DNA of 64,000 nucleotides from contig NZ_QJVC01000016.1 of NCBI RefSeq assembly GCF_003219795.1, forward strand, positions 1-64,000, in the 5' to 3' direction. Shown here piece by piece: positions 9,070 to 17,260 of this stretch. Made by a program: the position numbers and the translations under genes. The stretch comes from Arthrobacter psychrolactophilus (GTDB lineage: Bacteria; Actinomycetota; Actinomycetes; Actinomycetales; Micrococcaceae). Position 1 is the stretch's first letter. Every line of letters starts with the position of its first letter. Below the pieces are notes generated by a model that saw only the letters and a program-made list of their open reading frames with translations, made no database searches and had not been told where the DNA came from.

Positions 9070-10020
9070 TCAATGCTGGCCCTCGAAGCCGGAGGTCAGC
9101 CGAGGATCACGCCACGCGTGGCTCAAGGCTTGTCGAATCCGCTTCACCGCGTTCTGAAAACCGTCCGCGAGATCCTCCTGCGTAAAGATCAGCACAGTCC
9201 AGCCAGCGTTGTTGAAGGCCTGATCGCGACGTTTGTCGCTGAACTGCTGTAACTCCTCAAGGTGATGGGCGCCGTCGTACTGCAGGGCGAGGCGCCGGGC
9301 ACGATAGCCAGCGTCAGCCGACGGCCCGCCCTCCCGGCCCCACAAGGTGAGCTGAAGTTCGGGCTCCGGCAGGCCGGCGTCGGCTATGGCCAGCCGCAAA
9401 AGGGTTTCGGGCGCAGAATCTGCCCCGACGCGCATGAGCTCCAGAGCGTCCCGGGCCCGCACAATACCTTGGAGATTGCGGTGTTGGCTCGCCATCTCGC
9501 GCAATGAGGTGAGGGTGGCGTAGGGTTCGCTGCGGCCCTCGAACTCGGCTCTGGGGCGGCGAATGAGCTGGTCGCCCAGGCAGACAAGATCGGGCAGGGG
9601 AAGTGTTCGGGCCAGATCGAGCCAGGTGCGTGAGCGTGTGCTGAGCTGCAGACCGCCCGCGGATTCGACCTCGCCGGGCAGCGCCGTCACGTTGTGGCTG
9701 ACGATGCCTTTACGGCGCAGTTGCGGGAGCTGGCGGGGCTTGCTGAGGTGCAGCTCATCCGAATCGGCCAGCCAGGGCGGCAGAATGAGCGCGTGGAGCC
9801 GGGCTGCCGTGGAATGCGAAATCCAGGCGCCTGGCGAAGCAGCCGAGAGCACCCGGGCGGCGTCCCGGAGATCAAAAGTCCACGCATCGGGCCGGTAAAT
9901 CCCGTGGCTAACGTTGATGAGCCGGCCGTGCTTGAGCTGATCCGCGGTCAAGCCAGCGGCGAGGGCCTCACGGTAGGTGAGGGGCACCTCGGGGAGAGAG
10001 AACGCGTCGCTGGGTTCCAT
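9070..10020 (-). CDS. AbiEi-like N-terminus with DUF559 (VSR-like) nuclease-fold C-terminus
   Basis: 316 residues. The N-terminal part (LTYREALAAGLTADQLKHGRLINVSHGIYRP) resembles the winged-helix and transcriptional-repressor-like start of AbiEi antitoxin relatives, followed by HSTAARLHAL. The C-terminal third (RLALQYDGAHHLEELQQFSDKRRDQAFNNAGWTVLIF) is the DUF559 pattern, related to VSR-type endonucleases; the D-G-x-H and the later K/R-R-D positions suit a PD-(D/E)XK-like site. Such genes are common and single in Arthrobacter-type genomes and have no assigned role. No AbiEii-like toxin gene is adjacent, so a toxin-antitoxin pair is not supported here. Confidence 0.6.
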   Translation of the reverse strand: MEPSDAFSLPEVPLTYREALAAGLTADQLKHGRLINVSHGIYRPDAWTFDLRDAARVLSAASPGAWISHSTAARLHALILPPWLADSDELHLSKPRQLPQLRRKGIVSHNVTALPGEVESAGGLQLSTRSRTWLDLARTLPLPDLVCLGDQLIRRPRAEFEGRSEPYATLTSLREMASQHRNLQGIVRARDALELMRVGADSAPETLLRLAIADAGLPEPELQLTLWGREGGPSADAGYRARRLALQYDGAHHLEELQQFSDKRRDQAFNNAGWTVLIFTQEDLADGFQNAVKRIRQALSHAWRDPRLTSGFEGQH

Positions 10021-10111
10021 TGTTTAATTGTGGCCCCGAGGGGACACCCGCTGCAGAAGTTATCCACAGCCTAGAAACGGCGGCCGGCCCCCACACAGTT
10101 GTGGAGGCCGT

Positions 10112-10158
10112 AAGCTGATGCAGCGTTGGTGAAAAACCGCACTAAAGTGGTGCGGCGT
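10112..10158. repeat. dispersed 3'-end element, copy 2
   Basis: In the sense of the upstream GH13 gene (minus strand) it reads ACGCCGCACCACTTT, a 17-nt spacer, then ACGCTGCATCAGCTT: the same 15-17-15 layout with a 32-nt period. It begins 6 bases beyond the GH13 stop. Confidence 0.8.
10132..10155 (-). terminator. intrinsic terminator of the alpha-galactoside operon
   Basis: On the minus strand CCGCAC pairs with GTGCGG (10150-10155 with 10137-10142) and is followed by TTTTT (10132-10136). It is built from one arm and the spacer of the dispersed element, so here the element itself acts as a terminator candidate. Confidence 0.7.
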
Positions 10159-10164
10159 TGGGGG

Positions 10165-11850
10165 TTAGGGGGCGATCCAGAGGGTTGTCTCGGCCGGGAT
10201 CGTCCCGCCCGAAGCTTCAACCGCAGCAGGCTCGCCGGAGCTGAGGACCACCTTGGAAAGGTCGACGTCGGACGGCAGTTGTCCGTCATCGGCACCAAAG
10301 TTGGTGATGACCTCCCAGCCGTTGGGGCGGCGGTAGTGCACCACCGTCGCCTCGGGCGCGCTGAGCCACTCGAGCGACTCCTCGGCCTGCAGCGAGCGGC
10401 GCAAAGCCAGCGCGGCACGGTACATCTCCAGCGTGGAGCCCGCGACACCGTCCTGAGCAGCCGCCGCCGAAGCGCCGAATGATTCGGGCTGCGGCAGCCA
10501 GGGCGTGCCGCCAAAGCCAAAGTTGGGCTCGGTGGCAGACCAGGGCAGGGGAACACGGCAACCGTCGCGGCCCTTGATCTTGTGGTCGGTGCGGAACCAA
10601 GTGGGGTCCTGCAAAACAGACGCAGGAAGGTCCGCAGCCTCCAAGAGGCCCAGCTCCTCGCCCTGGTACAGATACGCCGATCCGGGCAGGCCCAGCATGA
10701 ATAACGTTGCGGCCCGGGCCCGGCGCACACCGCGCGCTAGATCCAGTACGGGAGAGGCTCCGCCGGACAGTAACCACGCCTCGAGATCCTCGCGCGTACT
10801 GCCATCAGGGAAGGCATAACGCGAGGGATGGCGCACCACATCGTGGTTGGAGAAAACCCAGGTGGAGGATGCTCCCGACGCGGTTGCTTCCGACAGGCAT
10901 TTCTCCGCGATGGAACGGAACTTCACGGCCGAGAACGGCGCCTCGAGCAGATCAAAGTTAAACGCCTGACCCAATTCAGTGGGACGAGCATACTTCAGCC
11001 GGCGATCCGTGAACGGCACCCATGCCTCGGCCACGGCAGCCCTGGGCGGATCATATTCGTTGAACACCGAGCGCCACCCCTCGAAGACCTCATGCACGGC
11101 ATCGCGGTCAAAGAGCGGGTCGCCGCCATCAGCAACCACAATCTCCAGCGACGGCTTGGAACGCAGCGGCAGTGACATGTCCTTGACGAGCGCGTGCGCC
11201 ACGTCGATGCGGAAACCATCCACGCCGCGGTCGGACCAGAAACGCAAGGTCGTGTGGAAATCCTCGCGTACCTCGGGATTGTCCCAATTGAAGTCCGGCT
11301 GTTCCGCGGCGAAGAGGTGCAGGTACCACTGGCCCAGGGAACCGGCGTTCGGGCCGGACTGCTCCATCACTCGTGTCCAGGCACCCCCGCCAAAGTGGGA
11401 GGGCCAATCCGAGGGCGGCAGCTCGCCGTCGGCCCCTAAACCATCGAGGAAATGGTATCGGGCGCGCTCGGTCGACCCCGGGGCCGACGCCAGCGCAGCC
11501 TGGAACCATTCATGCCGGTTGGAGCTGTGGTTGGGCACCACATCGACGATGACGCGGATGTCAGCGGCGTGCGCAGCTTCCACCATGGTGTCGAAGTCAT
11601 CCAGGGAGCCAAGCCGGGGATCAACGTTGCGGTAATCGTCGACGTCGTATCCGCCGTCGGCCAGGGCAGAGGGGTAGAACGGGCTGAGCCAGATCGCGTC
11701 AATCCCCAGCGCCGAAAGGTAGGCCATGCGTGAGGTGATGCCGGGCAGATCGCCCATGCCATCGGCATTGGAGTCGGCAAAGCTGCGAGGGTAGATCTGG
11801 TACACGGCGGCTTGACGCCACCACAAGGACTCGGAGGTGGGCACAGACAT
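10165..11850 (-). CDS. GH13 alpha-glucosidase (oligo-1,6/alpha-1,4-glucosidase type)
   Basis: Intracellular hydrolase releasing glucose from alpha-glucosides. The 561 residues show the conserved GH13 regions: DVVPNHSSNRHEWF (region I), DGFRIDVAHALVK with the nucleophile Asp (region II), AVAEAWVPF with the acid/base Glu (region III) and WVFSNHDVVRHPSRY (region IV). The N-terminal WWRQAAVYQIYPRSFADSNADGMGDLPGI is typical of alpha-glucosidases rather than amylases, and no signal peptide is present. It ends the operon GH36-binding protein-permease-permease-GH13, its ATG touching the preceding permease stop. Likely job: process the glucosyl part of imported alpha-galactosides or related oligosaccharides. 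Confidence 0.88.
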   Translation of the reverse strand: MSVPTSESLWWRQAAVYQIYPRSFADSNADGMGDLPGITSRMAYLSALGIDAIWLSPFYPSALADGGYDVDDYRNVDPRLGSLDDFDTMVEAAHAADIRVIVDVVPNHSSNRHEWFQAALASAPGSTERARYHFLDGLGADGELPPSDWPSHFGGGAWTRVMEQSGPNAGSLGQWYLHLFAAEQPDFNWDNPEVREDFHTTLRFWSDRGVDGFRIDVAHALVKDMSLPLRSKPSLEIVVADGGDPLFDRDAVHEVFEGWRSVFNEYDPPRAAVAEAWVPFTDRRLKYARPTELGQAFNFDLLEAPFSAVKFRSIAEKCLSEATASGASSTWVFSNHDVVRHPSRYAFPDGSTREDLEAWLLSGGASPVLDLARGVRRARAATLFMLGLPGSAYLYQGEELGLLEAADLPASVLQDPTWFRTDHKIKGRDGCRVPLPWSATEPNFGFGGTPWLPQPESFGASAAAAQDGVAGSTLEMYRAALALRRSLQAEESLEWLSAPEATVVHYRRPNGWEVITNFGADDGQLPSDVDLSKVVLSSGEPAAVEASGGTIPAETTLWIAP

Positions 11851-12728
11851 TATTTGATGGATCCTCTCATGACGCCGGAAATAACCCAGCGCTGGGCGAA
11901 TAAATAGATCAGAAGCAGCGGCGCCATGGCCATCAGATACGAGGCAAATGCCGTGGCGTAATCGGTATTGAATTGTCCCTGGAAAACGTACTGAACCAGC
12001 GGCAGGGTGCGGGTGTTGGGATCGGAAAGAATCACCAACGGGAGCAGGAAATCATTCCACGCCCACAGACAGGTCAGGATGCCTACGGTAGCGTTGATGG
12101 GCGTCAGGATGGGGAAAATGACTTTCCGATACGTGGTCCACACGCTGGCGCCGTCCATGATGGCTGCCTCTTCCAGCTCGGCCGGGATGGACTTGATAAA
12201 GGCCGTGTAGACAAAGATATTGAAGCTCAGTCCGTACACCGTGTATAGCAGGAACAAGCCCACCGGGTTATCGAGCCCCAGCACCGCCATCTCCTTTGTT
12301 ACGGGCAACATGATGATGGGGAAGGGGACAAAGAGCGCCGCGATGAAGAAGTAGTACAGCGCCTTGAAGAACGGGCGGTGCATATTGCGGGCGATCGCAT
12401 AGGCCACGAGCGAGTTCGTCAGGATGGTCAGGATGACCGCGGCCACCGTGACGATCCCCGAGATCAGCAGCGCATGCGGGAAATTCGTCAGTTGCCAGGC
12501 GTTGGAAAAGTTCTCCCAGTGAATACTGGTGGGTAAGGCGAGGCCGTTGCCGCCAAGCTGGTCCGAGGACTTCAGCGCCGTGACAATCGTGAAGTACAGC
12601 GGGATCAAAATGGTCAGGGAGAGGACCGCGATGAGCAGGGTCACCGGGATATTCACGGAAGTACGACGGCGGGACGCCCGGCGGGTGCCGGTCCTCACCT
12701 GGGTGGGGGTGGGGTTTAGTGTGCTCAT
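11850..12728 (-). CDS. carbohydrate ABC transporter permease, MalG type
   Basis: 292 residues with about six membrane segments. The first is near residues 28-50 after a basic cytoplasmic start. The EAA loop contacting the ATPase is visible as ELEEAAIMDGASVWTTYRKVIFPILTP. This is the CUT1-family partner of the next gene. It overlaps the upstream permease by 4 bases (ATGA) and the downstream GH13 gene by one. The locus has no ATP-binding protein, so a shared ATPase encoded elsewhere must energise it. Confidence 0.9.
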   Translation of the reverse strand: MSTLNPTPTQVRTGTRRASRRRTSVNIPVTLLIAVLSLTILIPLYFTIVTALKSSDQLGGNGLALPTSIHWENFSNAWQLTNFPHALLISGIVTVAAVILTILTNSLVAYAIARNMHRPFFKALYYFFIAALFVPFPIIMLPVTKEMAVLGLDNPVGLFLLYTVYGLSFNIFVYTAFIKSIPAELEEAAIMDGASVWTTYRKVIFPILTPINATVGILTCLWAWNDFLLPLVILSDPNTRTLPLVQYVFQGQFNTDYATAFASYLMAMAPLLLIYLFAQRWVISGVMRGSIK

Positions 12729-13654
12729 GAGAAGTCAGCCTCCTTGCGCGAGAGAACGCGCAGCTGCAGTAGTGACAGGACCACGATGACCACGAGGTAC
12801 ACCACGGAGTTGGCCATTTGGTAGCCGTATTCTCCGCCTTGGAAGCCGCCGCGGTAGATGACCATGGAGACCGATTCGGTGGAGGTTCCGGGGCCACCGT
12901 TGGTCAACGCCACGATTTGATCGAAGGCCTGCAGCAGGCCCTTGAGGGCGAGCACCATGTTGATCGTGAAGAAGCCGGAGATGAGCGGGAAGGTGATGGA
13001 CCAGAACTGGCGCCACGGTGAGGCGCCGTCGAGACTGGCCGCCTCGTACAGCTCGCCGGGAACTGTTTGAAGTCCGGCCAGGTAGATGATGACGCTGAAG
13101 GCGATGGACTGCCAGGCCGTGACGCCCACGATGCCCAGCCAGGCCAGATCGGGGTTGGCCAGGATGGAGGTGGAGAGCCACTTGATCCCCAAAGCCTGCC
13201 CAATGAGCGGCAGATTGTTGGAGAGCAGGTAGTTGAAAACGTAGCCCACGATGAGCACGGACAAGATATTGGGGATGAAGAAGATCCCGCGGAAGGCCGT
13301 CTGGTACTTGATCTTCGAGTTCAGCAAGATGGCGATGAACAAGGCGCCAACGTTGACCACGATCGTGGTGGTGATGGCAAAGATAAAGGTGAAGCCGTAG
13401 GAGGCGAGGATCCGATCGTCCTTGAACAGGTTCACGTAGTTGTGGATTCCTACGAAGTTCCATTCGCCGTACCCGGCATAGTTCGTGAAGCTAAAGAACA
13501 TGCCCGTCAGGGTGGGGATGGTGTGCAGGATGACAAAGAGCACCAGGGCCGGAATGACCATCCAGTAAAAGGTCTTGTTGACCCGGGAAGGCTTGCGGCG
13601 TTGCAGGCCGGCTGAGGTGCGGGGCCGTAATGCTTTGGCTGAGGAGATACTCAT
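12725..13654 (-). CDS. carbohydrate ABC transporter permease, MalF type
   Basis: 309 residues, six predicted membrane segments, the first at about 28-50 (FYWMVIPALVLFVILHTIPTL cut short here). The EAA loop reads ELYEAASLDGASPWRQFWSITFPLI. It pairs with the MalG-type permease downstream and the binding protein upstream in a CUT1 importer. The start ATG at 13654 follows the binding-protein stop by three bases, implying one transcript. Confidence 0.9.
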   Translation of the reverse strand: MSISSAKALRPRTSAGLQRRKPSRVNKTFYWMVIPALVLFVILHTIPTLTGMFFSFTNYAGYGEWNFVGIHNYVNLFKDDRILASYGFTFIFAITTTIVVNVGALFIAILLNSKIKYQTAFRGIFFIPNILSVLIVGYVFNYLLSNNLPLIGQALGIKWLSTSILANPDLAWLGIVGVTAWQSIAFSVIIYLAGLQTVPGELYEAASLDGASPWRQFWSITFPLISGFFTINMVLALKGLLQAFDQIVALTNGGPGTSTESVSMVIYRGGFQGGEYGYQMANSVVYLVVIVVLSLLQLRVLSRKEADFS

Positions 13655-13657
13655 GAC

Positions 13658-14968
13658 CTAGTCCCCTTTCTTGGTAACGGTGCGGGCGGCGACCTTCTCA
13701 AATTCGTGATCCATGCGGGTCAGGAATTCGCCTTGCTTGCCGTCGAGGATGTATTGCTGCAACAGCGGGGCCAGCGGAATACTCGGGGGCACATGATGAT
13801 CGAAGTAGCCAATGACCTTGCCCTCGGCAAAGAGGCCCTGCATGCCGGCCAGCGCCGGGTCAGTGCTAGGTGCGGCGTCCAGAACGGGTGTCAGCGAGGA
13901 CTGGGCGCCCGCGTAGTAGTTCAGAACAGTCGGGCTCATGAGGTAGTCCACGAACTTTTGCGCCTCGAGCGGATGCTTGGTGTCCTTGCCGATCGCCAGG
14001 GTCACGTCGACGCCGGACACCAGGGTGGTCTTGGCTGGATCGTTGGAGGTGGGATACGGGAAGGACGCGATCTTCGCGTCAGGATTGGCGGCGCGGATCG
14101 CGGGGATAGCGAAGCTGCCCTGCAGATACATGGCGGACTCCCCGGCACCGAAGGCGGCATTGCCGTCGTTGTATCCGGCCGCTTCGGCACCCGGCTGGGC
14201 GTAGCTGAACAACTTCGCCAGCTTCGTGGCTGCCTCCCCGCCGTTCTTGTCGAAACTAAACTCCCCGCCGCTGGCCGTCCAGCCCGATGAGCTCACATCG
14301 TCGAAGAACGTTTCGGGCATGAGGTTTCCGGCGAGGTTCACAAAGGAGGGTTGAATCGTCCAGGCGTCCTTGAGCGTCATGAAGAAGGGGTTGACGCCCT
14401 GGGACTTGAAGGTGTCGGCTGCGGCAATCAAGCCATCCCAGGTGGTGGGTACGGAGACACCGTACCTGGCAAAGATCTCGGGGTTGTACAAGATTCCGCT
14501 GGCGTTGTTAGCAAACGGCAGGCCGTTGCTTTCGCTGCCGTGGCAGGTCCCCAAGCCATTGAGAATATTCTGCACGGAGGGATTGACCCGTGCGGCAGTG
14601 GGCAGTTTGGACAGATCGGCAAAGACGCAGGCCTGGGCCAGATCACCAAAGTTGCCGTTGCCATTCAGCGTTAGAACATCCGGTGTCTTGTCCTTGACCA
14701 GGAGCGTACGGATGGCCGTGTCCGGGTCGGGAACGTTATTGATCACGACGTCGATCGTGGGGTTAGCAGCCTCAAAATCGGCCACGATCTGATCGAATTG
14801 GGCCACGGCTTCGGGCTTGAACTGGAAAAAGTCGAGCTTGACGCGGCCATCGTCGGCGGCGCCGCAGCCGCTCAAGGCCAAGACCAGGGCAAGGCCGGCG
14901 GCGGTGCGTGCCACCACCGAACCAGACGATTTTGGGCGCGCGGTAGCTAGGCGAGTTGTTGCTTTCAT
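13658..14968 (-). CDS. extracellular solute-binding lipoprotein (sugar ABC transporter)
   Basis: 436 residues. The N-terminus has a basic start, a hydrophobic stretch and a lipobox (LVLALSGC, Cys near 35), so it is lipid-anchored outside the membrane. The body matches family 1 solute-binding proteins (long alpha/beta bilobed protein; FANNASGILYNPEIFARYGVSVPTTWDGL is a typical hinge-region pattern, split here by reader convention). Its genes for GH36 and GH13 enzymes on either side suggest alpha-galactosides such as raffinose or melibiose as ligand; that is inference from context. Confidence 0.85.
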   Translation of the reverse strand: MKATTRLATARPKSSGSVVARTAAGLALVLALSGCGAADDGRVKLDFFQFKPEAVAQFDQIVADFEAANPTIDVVINNVPDPDTAIRTLLVKDKTPDVLTLNGNGNFGDLAQACVFADLSKLPTAARVNPSVQNILNGLGTCHGSESNGLPFANNASGILYNPEIFARYGVSVPTTWDGLIAAADTFKSQGVNPFFMTLKDAWTIQPSFVNLAGNLMPETFFDDVSSSGWTASGGEFSFDKNGGEAATKLAKLFSYAQPGAEAAGYNDGNAAFGAGESAMYLQGSFAIPAIRAANPDAKIASFPYPTSNDPAKTTLVSGVDVTLAIGKDTKHPLEAQKFVDYLMSPTVLNYYAGAQSSLTPVLDAAPSTDPALAGMQGLFAEGKVIGYFDHHVPPSIPLAPLLQQYILDGKQGEFLTRMDHEFEKVAARTVTKKGD

Positions 14969-14977
14969 GCGAACTCC

Positions 14978-17143
14978 TTAGAAGGCCCGGCGAGGATCGG
15001 CGTCGACCCTGGTGAGCACGATGAGCACAGCTTGTTCGGGGAAGAGGACGGGGGACTGGATGCCGGTCGATGCCAGCAGTTGGCCCGAGAGGATGGTTTC
15101 GTGGGAGGCCCAAGCGAGGGGCGATTGGCCATTGCCGAGCGCGTCGTCGAGGGGATGGGACAGACTCACGCGGTAGCGGCTGTCCGGGGCAAGGCCGGGA
15201 AGCGTGATCCGTCCCGAGGGGTAAGTGGTGGATGCCGTGCGTTGTGTGAGCGCAAAGACGGCGCGCTCGCCGTCCGCTGCGATAACCCCGCGCACATCCA
15301 GTGCCGGGTCCGGGAGATCGGCGTGAACGCTGCGGCCCGTGTGGAAGATGTCCCGGTATTCCTTGTGGAAGCTGACCCATTGCGTCAGCTCGGCGGTGTG
15401 CTCCGCGCTGATATCGGCGATGTTCCACTCGATGCCAAAATGGCCAAAGATGGCGGTGCGCGCCATGAAACCGAGGCTGTGCTGGCGGCGGGTGGAGTGT
15501 GAGCTGGGTCCGCCGATGTGGGCACCCATTAGTTCATAGGGCACCAAAAGTGAGGTGTTGGCCTGGTTGTCGAGTCGCTCGAGGGGGTCGATGCAATCGC
15601 TGGTCCAGATCCGGTCGGTGAACTCCAAGATACCCAGGTCCACGCGGGCGCCGCCGGAGGCGCAACTTTCAATTTCCAGCTCCGGGTGGCGTGACTTGAG
15701 CTCTCCCAAGAGCCGGTAGAGCGCCAAGGTGGAGTCCCGAACGGCGGCATGGCCGCTGCGCGGATCGGAGGCCTCGAGCAGGTCCCGGTTGTGGTCCCAC
15801 TTGATGTAACTGATGGGGTATTCGCTCAGCAGGACATCAAGGCGGGTCAGGAGATAGTCGAAGCAGTCGGGGTGGGCAAGGTTGAGCGCCTGTTGCTGCC
15901 TGGCGCTGACGGGCCAGCGGCCTGGGGTGTGCAGGATCCACTCCGGGTGGTTCCGGGCCAGCTCGCTGTCGGGGTTGACCATCTCGGGCTCAAACCACAG
16001 CCCAAATTCCATGCCTAGACCGCGCACGTGATCGATGATGGGGTGCAGGCCCTCGGCCCAGACGGCGGGGTCAACAATCCAGTCGCCCAGGCCCGCGGTG
16101 TCGTCGCGACGTCCCAGGAACCAGCCATCGTCCAGCACAAAGCGTTCCACGCCGACCGCGGCCGCCTTGTCGGCGAGGTGCTCCAAGGTCGTGAGGTCGT
16201 GGTTGAAGTACACGGCCTCCCAGGTGTTGAGGGTGACGGGGCGGGGACGGCTCGGGTGGTGCGGGCGGGCCCGGAGATCGTCGTGGAACCGTGCTGAGAG
16301 CTCGTCCAGGCCGTAGCCCCAGGAACCCAGCGCCCACGGTGTTGTGTAGCTTTCGCCGGGCGCTAGCACCACCTCGCCGGGAAGCAATAGCTCACCCGCC
16401 GTGAGGAAGTTATCGCTCGTGATGGTGCGTTCGGCGCTGATCCGGTGGTTGCCGCTCCAGGCGAAGTGCACGCCGTGGACAAGCCCGCTGCGGTACCCGA
16501 AATGCTCGCTTCCGGCCAGCATGAGCAAGGACGCATCGGCTCCGGGACGGCCGCGACGGCTTTCGCGCACATGGGCACCCACCGTGAGCGGGCGACGCTG
16601 GGCCGTGCGCTCCTTAAGATGCCGGCCGGTAGAATCCTGCACCGTGGTGGCCGAGGCCGGAAGCGGGAACATCGACGCAAGCTGCTGCAGCTGGTATTCC
16701 GTGCTGCCGGTATTGCTCAGTGTGTGGCGCTGCTTGAGGACTCCGGCGGCGGTGAGGGACAGCTCCGTCACGAGGGTCAGCCCGCCCCTCACGTCTTCCG
16801 CGGTGATGGTGAGGGAGAAATTCTCGACGAGGGCCGCCGTCGTGGTTAAGGCGGTGGACCAACCGCTGCGGGAGCGCTGTCCGATCAAGGCCGGGGAGCC
16901 CTGCCAGCCAAAGGCTTCCTGGGGGAGCAGGGTCAGGCGTGCCGGGAAATCGATGCCTCCGGAGACGCGCTGCGGACGGGCCGCGACGGCCAAGGATTCC
17001 AGCTCGGGGTTCGAGAGGACACCGGTCGGGGCGCCCCAATGGATCAGGGCGGGAGTTCCTGCGGTCGTCAGGTCAACGATGACCGAGGTACCGCCGCGGT
17101 GGAGCTGCGCGTAGGCAGGGAAGTGAGAAGTGGAAGAGCTCAT
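14978..17143 (-). CDS. GH36 alpha-galactosidase
   Basis: Hydrolyses terminal alpha-galactosyl groups of melibiose, raffinose and stachyose. 721 residues, usual for the large bacterial GH36 group: an N-terminal beta-sandwich (about 1-300), a TIM barrel, then a C-terminal beta domain. The nucleophile is the Asp in YIKWDHNRD and the acid/base the Asp in IWTSDCIDPLER; FVLDDGWFLGRRDD and LWFEPEMVNPDS are further barrel motifs. No signal peptide, so it acts on imported sugar. First gene of the minus-strand operon, divergent from the ROK regulator. A palindrome begins three bases upstream of the ATG, so repression at or very near the start of transcription is likely. Confidence 0.94.
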   Translation of the reverse strand: MSSSTSHFPAYAQLHRGGTSVIVDLTTAGTPALIHWGAPTGVLSNPELESLAVAARPQRVSGGIDFPARLTLLPQEAFGWQGSPALIGQRSRSGWSTALTTTAALVENFSLTITAEDVRGGLTLVTELSLTAAGVLKQRHTLSNTGSTEYQLQQLASMFPLPASATTVQDSTGRHLKERTAQRRPLTVGAHVRESRRGRPGADASLLMLAGSEHFGYRSGLVHGVHFAWSGNHRISAERTITSDNFLTAGELLLPGEVVLAPGESYTTPWALGSWGYGLDELSARFHDDLRARPHHPSRPRPVTLNTWEAVYFNHDLTTLEHLADKAAAVGVERFVLDDGWFLGRRDDTAGLGDWIVDPAVWAEGLHPIIDHVRGLGMEFGLWFEPEMVNPDSELARNHPEWILHTPGRWPVSARQQQALNLAHPDCFDYLLTRLDVLLSEYPISYIKWDHNRDLLEASDPRSGHAAVRDSTLALYRLLGELKSRHPELEIESCASGGARVDLGILEFTDRIWTSDCIDPLERLDNQANTSLLVPYELMGAHIGGPSSHSTRRQHSLGFMARTAIFGHFGIEWNIADISAEHTAELTQWVSFHKEYRDIFHTGRSVHADLPDPALDVRGVIAADGERAVFALTQRTASTTYPSGRITLPGLAPDSRYRVSLSHPLDDALGNGQSPLAWASHETILSGQLLASTGIQSPVLFPEQAVLIVLTRVDADPRRAF

Positions 17144-17146
17144 GGA

Positions 17147-17167
17147 TTAGTTTTACAGCAAAACTAA
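17147..17167. promoter_or_regulatory. palindromic operator candidate next to the GH36 start
   Basis: TTAGTTTT (17147-17154) and AAAACTAA (17160-17167) are perfect inverted arms with a 5-nt centre. It lies between the divergent GH36 and ROK genes, a natural site for the ROK repressor. Confidence 0.6.
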
Positions 17168-17217
17168 TTGGAGTGTCAAGGGTCACTTTGTGCGCGGATT
17201 TCACGTCGATTCCGCGA

Positions 17218-17237
17218 GAACTAACTTGAATTAGCTT
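17218..17237. promoter_or_regulatory. second, imperfect operator candidate near the ROK gene
   Basis: GAACTAA, six bases, TTAGCTTC contains the same AACTAA half-site as the palindrome at 17147-17167. It is 24 bases upstream of the ROK start and could serve autoregulation. Sequence similarity is short, so this is tentative. Confidence 0.4.
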
Positions 17238-17260
17238 CAATCTGCAATAAACTAGGCGGC

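Noticed and set aside
9268-9285. Further copy of the CCGCCGTCGTACT repeat
   Set aside because: The match here is shorter and lies inside the DUF559-like coding sequence, so it is probably coincidental.
9070-10020. Type IV toxin-antitoxin system (AbiE)
   Set aside because: No AbiEii nucleotidyltransferase gene lies next to it and the C-terminus is a nuclease-like fold instead.
10071-10730. 219-codon Arg/Ser-rich minus-strand frame
   Set aside because: It overlaps the GH13 gene in another phase and has the low-complexity composition of a GC-rich shadow frame.
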